In this document: piece by piece, positions 18,841-27,396 of the stretch | Layout of the letters: each line of letters begins with the position of its first letter | Numbering within the stretch: the stretch's first letter is position 1 | The notes under the pieces: generated by a model | The model's input: only the letters and a program-made list of their open reading frames with translations | The model's database searches: none | Told to the model about the DNA's origin: nothing | Made by a program: the position numbers and the translations under genes | Source of the DNA: Candidatus Harrisonbacteria bacterium | GTDB taxonomy: Bacteria; Patescibacteriota; Minisyncoccia; UBA6257; 1-14-0-10-44-23 | Direction: 5' to 3' | Assembly (NCBI GenBank): GCA_023255625.1 | Contig: JAHFLF010000001.1 | Span: forward strand, 354,965 to 404,187 | DNA length: 49,223 nt

Positions 18841-20952
18841 ATGCACGAACCTTTAGTCCAAAAAATATTAAAATGGCTCATCTGCAGCGGCTTTATCGCC
18901 ACTCTTGTTACGGTTATTTTGCTAGTACCGGGACATGCGGCGCAGGCGCTTGATAATCCGTTCAGCGCTCTTTTGGGACTTCCCTCAATTCCAATAAATG
19001 CCTTTTTCCTGGGTGTTCCATATCTAATCGGCCTGGTCGGCGGATCTATACTAACAATAGCTAGCATGTTCGTCAGTTGGTTTTTTATATTGAACACAAA
19101 CATCTTCCCGGATAAATTTGGGGCGATTGAAAGCGGCTTTCAAATCTCGCTCGGCATTGCCAACTTACTGTTTGTAGTTGCCCTCATCTTTATCGCCTTT
19201 AGCACAATCCTAAATGTCGGAGAGTACACGGCGAAGAAGATGCTTGGTAAATTAATCGTTGCGGTGGTTCTAATTAATTTCAGCTATCTTATCGTTGGTG
19301 CAATCCTAGACCTTAGCCATGTTATGACGATGTACTTTATCTCTGCCGGCGGCGAGGAGCATCTTGGCAGCGGCATAGGTGCAATTTTGCAACCGCAAAA
19401 ATTGCTAGTTCCGGTCAATTTGACAAATCTAACGACCACCGTCTTTTCCCCTTCCTGGTGGGGGCTCATTCTTGGCGCCGTTACAACCGCGATCTTCACC
19501 TGGATCGCCGCAATCGTCATGGCCGCAATCGCAATCATGTTCCTGGTTCGTTACATTTATCTGGCAATACTGATTATTGTGATGCCTCTGGCCTGGGCGC
19601 TGCCACTCTTTCCGGGTGGGGGCGAATTAAGCAGCAAGTGGTGGCACAAATTCAGCGAACAGTTATTTTATCTGCCGGCCGCCACCTTCTTCATCTACCT
19701 CTCTATGAAAATGGCGCTGAATCTTCCGAGTCAAACCCCCGGCATGTTCGCGAGCGGCGGCACTGATAACTGGAGCGGTTATTCAAACATAGGCCTGGCG
19801 CCGCAAGGAATTGCCCAGATGTTAATCGTGGTTGGCATGCTCGTCGGCTCATTGGTAATTGCCAGCAAACTCGGCGGGGCCGGCACGGCGTTTGGTAAGA
19901 TGATGGCGGGCAAGATAACTGATCTGGGTAAAAAGTACGCGAAGGGGGTGGGCATGAAAGCTTACAGTGCTCAAGTTAAAATTCGCGGTAAGAACATTGG
20001 CCTAGAGCAAGGAGTTAAAGCGGGAACCGGCATGCTTGGCAGGGGAATGGCTTGGCAGCCAAAAAGCAAATTCATGAAGGGCGTTACCGGCACAGTCGAC
20101 AAAGCCACCGGCTGGATACCTGGTAAAAAATATATCGCTGGAGCCGCAAAATCTGTCGCCTTTGGTGGTGCCTACGACCAAGTTCTCGGCCAAACTACTA
20201 AATTCAGCGAGGATTATGGTGCCTCGATTAAATCCGCTCAAGCAACCGAGGATATGCTTAGCCGCCAGCAAAAACATGCGAAATATGAAGATCCTAAAAA
20301 AGCTGCTAGAGATGATATGGCATTTTATGCGGAACTTACCAATCCTATTGTTCATAAGGAGCCGGATGAACTCAGAAAGTGGATGGAAGATGAGCCAACT
20401 CGTACCCGCGCGTTAGAGGTTATTAATCGTTTCGAGCCAGAGGCGGGCCCGGATGAGCATGGTAAGGAAGATCCAACCAAGAGTAAGACGAGGATGGCGC
20501 TTGCAACTGCGATGCCAGAACTCGCAGATAAACTCTTGCGAGATAGTAAAGGAAAGCTTGCTGAAAAAGCAGTCTCTGATAAAGGTTTGGGTGAGCGCGA
20601 GGGGGACGCTATGAATTACGCTATGGGCAGAAAAGATGCGGCGGCCAATATCCACCCATCATCACTTGAGAATCCAGAATTTATTAGACAGGCGGAGGCA
20701 ATCATGGCCCGTGGTAATAATAACCCGCAAGCAGAAAAAATGGTTTCTTTGCTTGCTACTATCGCTCGACGCTCTGGAGAGACTAATGAAAAAATACGTA
20801 AGGGCTTCTCAACTAATGCTTACCTTATGGATCGCCTTAGGGTAAGCGTTGGCACTTTGGATTCTCAGCAACCCGCAGATACAACAAATACTCAGGCACC
20901 TCCTGCACCCCAAGGGAGCCCAGCGGCGGCTACACCTGGTACCCCGCATTAA
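18841..20952 (+). CDS. VirB6/TrbL-like polytopic membrane protein
   Basis: Multiple TM helices in the N-terminal half, hydrophilic C-terminus, position in VirB-like operon. Confidence 0.65.
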   Translation: MHEPLVQKILKWLICSGFIATLVTVILLVPGHAAQALDNPFSALLGLPSIPINAFFLGVPYLIGLVGGSILTIASMFVSWFFILNTNIFPDKFGAIESGFQISLGIANLLFVVALIFIAFSTILNVGEYTAKKMLGKLIVAVVLINFSYLIVGAILDLSHVMTMYFISAGGEEHLGSGIGAILQPQKLLVPVNLTNLTTTVFSPSWWGLILGAVTTAIFTWIAAIVMAAIAIMFLVRYIYLAILIIVMPLAWALPLFPGGGELSSKWWHKFSEQLFYLPAATFFIYLSMKMALNLPSQTPGMFASGGTDNWSGYSNIGLAPQGIAQMLIVVGMLVGSLVIASKLGGAGTAFGKMMAGKITDLGKKYAKGVGMKAYSAQVKIRGKNIGLEQGVKAGTGMLGRGMAWQPKSKFMKGVTGTVDKATGWIPGKKYIAGAAKSVAFGGAYDQVLGQTTKFSEDYGASIKSAQATEDMLSRQQKHAKYEDPKKAARDDMAFYAELTNPIVHKEPDELRKWMEDEPTRTRALEVINRFEPEAGPDEHGKEDPTKSKTRMALATAMPELADKLLRDSKGKLAEKAVSDKGLGEREGDAMNYAMGRKDAAANIHPSSLENPEFIRQAEAIMARGNNNPQAEKMVSLLATIARRSGETNEKIRKGFSTNAYLMDRLRVSVGTLDSQQPADTTNTQAPPAPQGSPAAATPGTPH

Positions 20953-20966
20953 CAAATATATTTTTT

Positions 20967-21602
20967 ATGCCTGAATTTGACACAAAAAATACTGCGACAA
21001 ACCAGCAGGAACCAGATAAAAATAATCCTGGAAAATCACCTTGGCCCTTTGACAATCTGCCCGTTGAAATACATGACTGGTTGATTTCCGACGAGGTAGA
21101 CACATTTGTCAGGGATCTAACGGCTAAAAATACGGATTCTATTCCAGATAAAAGGGCACTGGGCTTTACAATAACCTGGCTGGCAATCGGAAAAATTAAT
21201 GCTAATCAATTTGTCGGTTCGCTAATCAATGCCTTTAAAATCTCTCCAGAGATTGCGAAAACGCTTGCTAAAGAAGTCAGGGATGGGGTTTTAAAACCCA
21301 TCAAATTCGCAATGCGCTCCAAACTCGGAATAGACATTGAGCATGTTACTGATGAGCCGGGAGTAATCGCGAATGGTTTAATAATGGACATACGAAAACC
21401 AGTGGCGGCTGCGCCCACTCCTACCGCGCGAGTAATCCCAATGAGCCGACCCGTGGCGGGACAGTCCACGGTTAGTCGGTCGACAGTTAGTCAGCCAGGA
21501 GGTGGACAGCCGCAAATCAAAGCTGGCGTGATACAACCGACAAAGCCGATTGGTTTGAGTGAGGTTGTGCCGCAGCCGCCTGGAGGAACGGGGAACGGTT
21601 AG
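20967..21602 (+). CDS. Hypothetical protein in secretion-like cluster
   Basis: ORF, co-directional; contains a family H repeat arm near the C-terminus. Confidence 0.65.
   Translation: MPEFDTKNTATNQQEPDKNNPGKSPWPFDNLPVEIHDWLISDEVDTFVRDLTAKNTDSIPDKRALGFTITWLAIGKINANQFVGSLINAFKISPEIAKTLAKEVRDGVLKPIKFAMRSKLGIDIEHVTDEPGVIANGLIMDIRKPVAAAPTPTARVIPMSRPVAGQSTVSRSTVSQPGGGQPQIKAGVIQPTKPIGLSEVVPQPPGGTGNG
21462..21500. repeat. Family H arm embedded in frame in 20967-21602
   Basis: cggttagtcggtcgacagttagtcagccaggagg, nearly identical to 30208-30240. Confidence 0.85.
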
Positions 21603-22062
21603 TTGGTTAGCTAGTTAGTTGGTTAGTTGGTTAGTTGGTCATAAAGCAAACGAAAACTTAAACAAGAAATTTATGGCGGAAAGTTTTCGTGGATTAAAAA
21701 TCTGGCAAATCTCTGAAGATCTTGTAATTGAAATCTACCGTTTGACTAAAAAATTCCCGGGTGATGAAGTTTTCTCGCTCACAAATCAACTCCGGCGAGC
21801 GGCTATTTCCGTACCCGCAAATATCGCCGAATCTTCTGGCAGATGGGGAGAAAAAGATAAAATACAATTTCTGATGATTGCCAGGGGGTCAATTACAGAA
21901 ATTCGTAGCCACATCTCCATAGCCAAGCGACTCCACTATATAAACGACTCGGAGTATACTAAAATTGACTCTTCTTACGAACAACTTACTAAAAGCTTGA
22001 ATGCCTTTATTAGAACTATCCGCCCAACTAACTAACGAACTAACTAGCTAACCAACTAACTA
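21598..22062. repeat. Family B palindrome carrying a four-helix-bundle gene in its loop
   Basis: Left arm 21598-21641 ggttagttggttagctagttagttggttagttgg; right arm 22021-22062 ccaactaactaacgaactaactagctaaccaactaact. Confidence 0.9.
21673..22035 (+). CDS. Four helix bundle protein (23S rRNA intervening-sequence protein / S23 family)
   Basis: FRGLKIWQISEDLVIEIYRLTKKFPGDEVFSLTNQLRRAAISVPANIAESSGR; ORF opens at 21619 but ATG at 21673 fits the family start. Confidence 0.92.
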   Translation: MAESFRGLKIWQISEDLVIEIYRLTKKFPGDEVFSLTNQLRRAAISVPANIAESSGRWGEKDKIQFLMIARGSITEIRSHISIAKRLHYINDSEYTKIDSSYEQLTKSLNAFIRTIRPTN

Positions 22063-22078
22063 TCTTCGCGATTACTCT

Positions 22079-22456
22079 ATGCAGTTCGAAGTTCCACAAT
22101 TTCTGGATGTTGAAGACAAAATCTTCGGGCCGCTCACGCTCAAGCAATTTTTGTACCTGGCCGGTGCCGGGGGCTTTAGTTTTATTCTCTTCTTCGCCCT
22201 CCAAACCTGGCTCTGGATAACCTGCACCTCGGTTTTAGCGGTAATCGCCGCCGGTCTGGCCTTCGGAAAATTTAACGGCCGACCGATAATTTATACGCTC
22301 TTTTCTGTAATCAAATATACCTGGCGGCCAAAATTTTATCTATGGCAATATTCCGCACCCGGGCAAGAGCAGCCGGTGATGCACAGCATCGAGGGCCGCC
22401 AGCCAACCGGTTCGGCGCTCAAAAAATTGTTGTTGCGACTAACCACCAGACAGTAA
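22079..22456 (+). CDS. PrgI family protein
   Basis: MQFEVPQFLDVEDKIFGPLTLKQFLYLAGAGGFSFILFF...IKYTWRPKFYLW. Confidence 0.9.
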   Translation: MQFEVPQFLDVEDKIFGPLTLKQFLYLAGAGGFSFILFFALQTWLWITCTSVLAVIAAGLAFGKFNGRPIIYTLFSVIKYTWRPKFYLWQYSAPGQEQPVMHSIEGRQPTGSALKKLLLRLTTRQ

Positions 22457-23012
22457 TCGCTAACACGCTAATACGGACGAATATGCCAATGGGGGGAAGC
22501 TGGAGACTCGCCACAGTAATCGCTAACACGCTAATACGGACGAATATGCCAATGGGGGAGAAAGATAGAAAAACAGCAGACCTGATCTATCCGGAGTTAA
22601 GCTATGCAATTGTTGGAATACTTTTCGAGGTAGCTAATGCCCTCCCACCTGGATTACCGGAAAAAGATTATCAGAGGGCCTTATCTATGTTATTAACTGA
22701 TAGAAAAATTAATTTCGCTCGCGAAGTCTACATTCCAATCACTCTTCTAGGAAAACTTGTTAGTAAATATTTCGCGGATTTTGTAATAGATAATAAGATA
22801 TTGCTTGAGCTCAAGGTGGGTCCAACTCTTGGTTATGCCCATGCACGGCAGACATTAACCTGTTTACGAGCAAAAAATCTCCAATTAGGTATAATTGCCT
22901 ACTTCACTAAAAATGGAGTGCAGTGTCGACGTATCGTTAACGAAAATTACAAATCCGAACCCTCTCTGACTCATTAGTGTATTAGTCTTGATTCGCATGT
23001 TAGCGATTACTG
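22451..23012. repeat. Family A palindrome, left arm tandemly duplicated, carrying a GxxExxY gene in its loop
   Basis: cagtaatcgctaacacgctaatacggacgaatatgccaatggggg at 22451-22495 and 22513-22557; right arm attagtgtattagtcttgattcgcatgttagcgattactg 22973-23012. Confidence 0.9.
22552..22977 (+). CDS. GxxExxY protein (PDDEXK_3-type family)
   Basis: SYAIVGILFEVANALPPGLPEKDYQRAL...VDxxIxLELKVG pattern (FVIDNKILLELKVG). Confidence 0.92.
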   Translation: MGEKDRKTADLIYPELSYAIVGILFEVANALPPGLPEKDYQRALSMLLTDRKINFAREVYIPITLLGKLVSKYFADFVIDNKILLELKVGPTLGYAHARQTLTCLRAKNLQLGIIAYFTKNGVQCRRIVNENYKSEPSLTH

Positions 23013-23055
23013 CCACTAGAACATTTTCGTGAACACTACATGATATACTAAAGGT

Positions 23056-23736
23056 ATGCCTAGCAGAGAGGATGCGCTGCCAACACAGCAGTTTATTGAT
23101 ATTGAGGCCGTCGAAAACGGCGTACTTTTGTTGCGGGGAGGGAGCATGCGCCAGATTGTCGCCGTATCGGGGCTGAATTTTGACTTAAAAAGCGAGGATG
23201 AGCAAAATGCGATTATTTTCAGCTATCAAAATTTTCTAAACTCGCTCAATTTCACCCTGCAAATTTTTATCCATTCACGCAAAGTAAACATTGATGGCTA
23301 CCTGGCCGGACTAAAGGGGATAGAGGCCGGTGAAATGCATCCGCTTCTGAAAACGCAGTTGGCGGAATACGGAGAGTTTATCCGGTCATTCGTAGCTGAA
23401 AATGCGATCATGCAAAAATCTTTCTATGTGGTTGTGCCCTATGATGTTGTCGAAATCGGAGGTGTCTCTTCCTCGGGCGGCGCATTGAGTTTTTTAAAAA
23501 AGAAAAAATCAGTAGACCAAACCGCGCTTTCAGAAACCGAACAAAGCGAATCGCGGAAACGCAATATGGGCCAGCTCTCACAACGAGTCGAACAGGTTAT
23601 TGCCGGACTACAACAAATCGGCCTGGCCAGCGAACCGCTTGAAGAACAAGCGGCAATAGAGCTCTTCTACAATCTCTATAACCCAGAGAATGCGGAGAAG
23701 AAGGGGCTCTCGATAGATGCTGCTAGAGATAATTAG
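23056..23736 (+). CDS. VirB4/TraC-like N-terminal protein
   Basis: QFIDIEAVENGVLLLRGGSMRQIVAVSGLNFDLKSEDEQNAII...LQIFIHSRKVNIDGYL; upstream of VirB4-like ATPase. Confidence 0.75.
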   Translation: MPSREDALPTQQFIDIEAVENGVLLLRGGSMRQIVAVSGLNFDLKSEDEQNAIIFSYQNFLNSLNFTLQIFIHSRKVNIDGYLAGLKGIEAGEMHPLLKTQLAEYGEFIRSFVAENAIMQKSFYVVVPYDVVEIGGVSSSGGALSFLKKKKSVDQTALSETEQSESRKRNMGQLSQRVEQVIAGLQQIGLASEPLEEQAAIELFYNLYNPENAEKKGLSIDAARDN

Positions 23737-24163
23737 ACGCTGCTAGATGCTGCTAGGGGGGCACGGAAAAACAAATGGAAAATACTTACAAAAATTTAAT
23801 TGTTTGGCAGCGCGCAGTCGAACTAGTCATTGCTATCTACGAGCTTACATTTCATTTTCCGAATTCGGAACAATATGGATTAACCTCTCAAATACGCCGT
23901 GCCGCAGTTTCGATGCCTTCAAATATAGCCGAAGGTAAAACCCGCCGCACCGGAAAAGATTTCCGTCATTTTCTAACAATGGCTTTTGCATCTGGAGCGG
24001 AACTAGAAACACAATTAATTATCGCAAAACGACTTGGTTTCGCAAAACCAGAGCTATACTTGAAAGCTGATACTTTGCTAAACGAGGTCATGAAAATGCT
24101 AAATGTACTATTACAAAAAACAAGCGGAGTCCTAGCAGCATCTAGCAGCATCTAGCAGCATCT
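23712..24163. repeat. Family C palindrome carrying a four-helix-bundle gene in its loop
   Basis: Left arm gatagatgctgctagagataattagacgctgctagatgctgctaggg; right arm cctagcagcatctagcagcatctagcagcatctat. Confidence 0.9.
23775..24155 (+). CDS. Four helix bundle protein (23S rRNA intervening-sequence protein / S23 family)
   Basis: YKNLIVWQRAVELVIAIYELTFHFPNSEQYGLTSQIRRAAVSMPSNIAEGKTRRTGKDFRHFLTMAFASGAELETQLIIAKRLGF. Confidence 0.95.
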   Translation: MENTYKNLIVWQRAVELVIAIYELTFHFPNSEQYGLTSQIRRAAVSMPSNIAEGKTRRTGKDFRHFLTMAFASGAELETQLIIAKRLGFAKPELYLKADTLLNEVMKMLNVLLQKTSGVLAASSSI

Positions 24164-25876
24164 ATGGAAAACCAAGTCAAAAACATTATAGCTCCTGCCG
24201 GTATCGAGGTCGCCGCTGGCCATATTAAGCTCGGCAACAAATATGCCAAGACGCTCTTTATATTCAGCTATCCGCGCTATCTGTCGACCGGCTGGTTTTC
24301 ACCAATCATCAACTTCCCAGATCTGCTGGACATTGCGATTTTTGTAAATCCGATTGATGCTACAACCGCGCTTAAACAACTGCGCCGAAAAGCCACGCAA
24401 ATTGAAGCGCAATTAATTGAAAAGCAGGAGAAGGGGCTGATCCGCGATCCAATTTTAGAAACCGCCCAGCAGGACATTGAGTCTCTACGCGACGCGCTTC
24501 AGCAGGCGCGCGAAAGTATGTTCGCGACCTCGGTCTACATTACTCTGTACGCCGACGATCTGGATAAGCTTGAGAAGTTGGAAGGTAAAATTACCAACAT
24601 GCTGGAAACTCGACTGATCTATGTCAAACCAACCTCCTTTCAACAAGTTGAGGCGGTTAATTCCGTTTTCCCGCTTTGCAAAGACCGCGTGAACATAACC
24701 ACCCTGCTCAACTCGGGCCCGATCTCCTCATTTTTCCCGTTCATCTCGCTGAACATGACCAGCGACTCTGGGATTCTGTACGGTGTAAACCGACACAACA
24801 ATACGCTGGTAATTTTTGACCGCTTCTCGCTAGAAAATGCCAACATGGTCATCTTCGCCAAATCCGGATCCGGTAAATCATATGCGGCCAAGCTCGAGGC
24901 GTTGCGACTGCTCATGACCGGCACCGATGTCATAATTATTGATCCGGAGAATGAGTACGAAAAATTGGCAACCGCAGTTGGCGGCAGCTACTTCAAAATC
25001 GCCCTGGCCTCGGAGCACCACATTAATCCCTTTGAAATTCCGGCGATTCCAAAAGATGAAGATCCGGCGGAGACGCTGCGTAGCCATATTGTTGTCTTGA
25101 CTGGGCTGATTAAACTTATGGTCGGGGAGACGACTCCGGAGGAGGAGACCATAATCGACCGCGGACTAAACGAGGCGTATGCCAGCCGTGAAATTATCCC
25201 GGGCAAAGACTTTAGCAACGCTACCCCACCGCTCCTCAAAGACCTGGAGACAATTTTCCGTAATATGGAGGGGGGTAATTCGCTGGCAGAACGGCTCTAT
25301 CGATTCACCGAGGGCAGCTTTGCCGGCTTTACCAATCAGCCGACCAGCATTGATCTGCGTAACCGTTTGATTGTTTTCTCGATTCGCGATCTGGAAGAGG
25401 AGCTGCGCCCGATTGCTATGTACATCGTGTTGAACTTTATCTGGTCGCTGATCCGCGGAGACTTTAAAAAACGCGTAGTGATGATTGATGAGGCCTGGAT
25501 ACTAATGAAAAACCGCGACAGCGCCACCTTCTTGTTTGGACTGGTCAAACGCGCCCGCAAATATTTTCTGGGTATTACAACAATCACGCAGGATGTTGAA
25601 GATTTTCTGCTCTCGCCTTATGGCCGACCAATTCTGACCAACTCCAGCTTACAGTTACTGCTTAAGCAGGCCCCGGCGATGATGGACACAATTTCGAAAA
25701 CCTTTAATCTCTCGGAGGGGGAGCGGCAGCTTTTAATCGAAGCCAATGTGGGTCAAGGACTTTTCTTCGCGGGCAGCAACCATGTGGCTATCCAAATCGT
25801 CGCCAGCTATCCGGAGCACCAACTCATCACTACAAATCCGGAGGAGCTATTGCAACAGCAAAATCTGATACAATGA
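24164..25876 (+). CDS. VirB4-like conjugation/type IV secretion ATPase
   Basis: Walker A FAKSGSGKSYAAKLEALR; IIDPENEYEKL; RVVMIDEAWILMKN; TTITQDVEDFL. Confidence 0.93.
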   Translation: MENQVKNIIAPAGIEVAAGHIKLGNKYAKTLFIFSYPRYLSTGWFSPIINFPDLLDIAIFVNPIDATTALKQLRRKATQIEAQLIEKQEKGLIRDPILETAQQDIESLRDALQQARESMFATSVYITLYADDLDKLEKLEGKITNMLETRLIYVKPTSFQQVEAVNSVFPLCKDRVNITTLLNSGPISSFFPFISLNMTSDSGILYGVNRHNNTLVIFDRFSLENANMVIFAKSGSGKSYAAKLEALRLLMTGTDVIIIDPENEYEKLATAVGGSYFKIALASEHHINPFEIPAIPKDEDPAETLRSHIVVLTGLIKLMVGETTPEEETIIDRGLNEAYASREIIPGKDFSNATPPLLKDLETIFRNMEGGNSLAERLYRFTEGSFAGFTNQPTSIDLRNRLIVFSIRDLEEELRPIAMYIVLNFIWSLIRGDFKKRVVMIDEAWILMKNRDSATFLFGLVKRARKYFLGITTITQDVEDFLLSPYGRPILTNSSLQLLLKQAPAMMDTISKTFNLSEGERQLLIEANVGQGLFFAGSNHVAIQIVASYPEHQLITTNPEELLQQQNLIQ

Positions 25877-25880
25877 AATC

Positions 25881-26585
25881 ATGAAATTAAGGCCTTTGCT
25901 CAAATTCGCATTATTCGCTATTAGCGCATTAGCGCTTACTCTGGTTACTCCTGTTTTTGCACAAACAACCGTGCCGAAACCGCCTCCGATCAAAATCGAT
26001 TTCGTTCTCACCTGGCAGGCGCAAACCACCGCCCCGCAAGGGTATACCGGCAAGATACTGCCGGCGCGCGGGACTAAAATCAAGGTCTTTGCCCAGCCGA
26101 TGTCCGACGATAAACCGGTTGATCTAACTGGATATGAAATTAGTTGGACAGTTAATGGCGTACCTCTGCCGCAGGAGCAGAATAAAAAATCAATTCAGTT
26201 TATGGCCGGCCTATATGGCGCCTCACAATACAATGTCGCCGTAAGAGCCCGCCAGGAAAACACAATTGTCGGTCAAACAACGATTACGATACCAATTGTT
26301 GCCCCTAAAGTGATTATTGATATCCCATATCCAAACCAAATTACTCCGCGGGAAGATGTCCTGCTGCGCGCCCTGCTCTATTTTCTGCCAGAGGAAACAG
26401 CGCGAAGGGCCCGAGTATCTTGGATGATTAACGGAGTAAATATCTCTGCAGAGGACACTTTTGGTGATTTACTAAATACCTCTTTTGACGGCAAGGCGTC
26501 AGACATACCGGTTTCAGTTTCGGTAAGAAACGGCGATACCCGCGAGATCGTGGCGAATGCACTAACTCACATTTCTATTCAATAA
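25881..26585 (+). CDS. Hypothetical exported protein
   Basis: Signal peptide KLRPLLKFALFAISALALTLVTPVFAQ. Confidence 0.75.
   Translation: MKLRPLLKFALFAISALALTLVTPVFAQTTVPKPPPIKIDFVLTWQAQTTAPQGYTGKILPARGTKIKVFAQPMSDDKPVDLTGYEISWTVNGVPLPQEQNKKSIQFMAGLYGASQYNVAVRARQENTIVGQTTITIPIVAPKVIIDIPYPNQITPREDVLLRALLYFLPEETARRARVSWMINGVNISAEDTFGDLLNTSFDGKASDIPVSVSVRNGDTREIVANALTHISIQ
25902..25942. repeat. Family A single arm embedded in the signal-peptide region of 25881-26585
   Basis: aaattcgcattattcgctattagcgcattagcgcttact. Confidence 0.7.
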
Positions 26586-26589
26586 TTCT

Positions 26590-27396
26590 ATGCGCCGCAT
26601 TTTGATCCCATTCTCATTATTCACTGTTAGCATATTGGCAGCTGCTCCGGTTTTGGCGCAGAAATTGCTTGTCCCCGTCGGCGGAGTCAGCACGGTTGAT
26701 GTTGGTTTACCGGCATACATCGAAGCCATTTACACCTGGGGGATTGGAGCGGCGGCGCTTCTGGCAGTTTTAATGCTGGTTTTTGGCGGCGTGCAGTATG
26801 TTCTTTCTGCCGGTTCATTTGTTGAAAACGAGGCGGGCAAAGAAAGGATTAAGTCAGCAATTTATGGAATTATTATCCTGCTTTGCGCCTCACTAATTCT
26901 CGCGCTGGTCAATAGAAAGCTGACTAACCTTTCGCTGGATTCCATCCCAGAAAATGCCCTGGGAGAAGTAACGAGCCAGATCACAAAACTACAAGCGCAG
27001 GCAATGGCGCGACAAATTGCACAACATCCGGACTCGACGGAAGATGAAAATGGCCGGGCCAGATTAAGATCTAATTTAGAAAAGCTAGAACAGTCCCTGG
27101 CAAAGAATGATATCTCGCAGCAAGAATTTTCTGATGCACTCGATGGCGCAGCCAGATCAATTAATGAATATTTTCAAAGTCGGGCGTTTTTTGAAGAAAC
27201 AAAAAATGGTGTTACTGCATACAACCAAAGAATCGGCTTACCTGTACCCACAGATCGAGAAGTCTTTGAGGTCGTAAGGGCGCGCAAAGAAGACGCATAT
27301 CAAAATGTCATTAGTTGGCTGAGCAACAAGGAACATAGGTCAATAAGAAATGAACTTGAACTTATTCGAACAGAAACGCAAACAACTAAGGAATAA
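26590..27396 (+). CDS. VirB2-like/pilin-type membrane protein
   Basis: Signal peptide plus two TM segments with YIEAIYTWGIGAAALLAVLMLVFGGVQYVLSAG...KERIKSAIYGIIILLCASLILALVN. Confidence 0.7.
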   Translation: MRRILIPFSLFTVSILAAAPVLAQKLLVPVGGVSTVDVGLPAYIEAIYTWGIGAAALLAVLMLVFGGVQYVLSAGSFVENEAGKERIKSAIYGIIILLCASLILALVNRKLTNLSLDSIPENALGEVTSQITKLQAQAMARQIAQHPDSTEDENGRARLRSNLEKLEQSLAKNDISQQEFSDALDGAARSINEYFQSRAFFEETKNGVTAYNQRIGLPVPTDREVFEVVRARKEDAYQNVISWLSNKEHRSIRNELELIRTETQTTKE

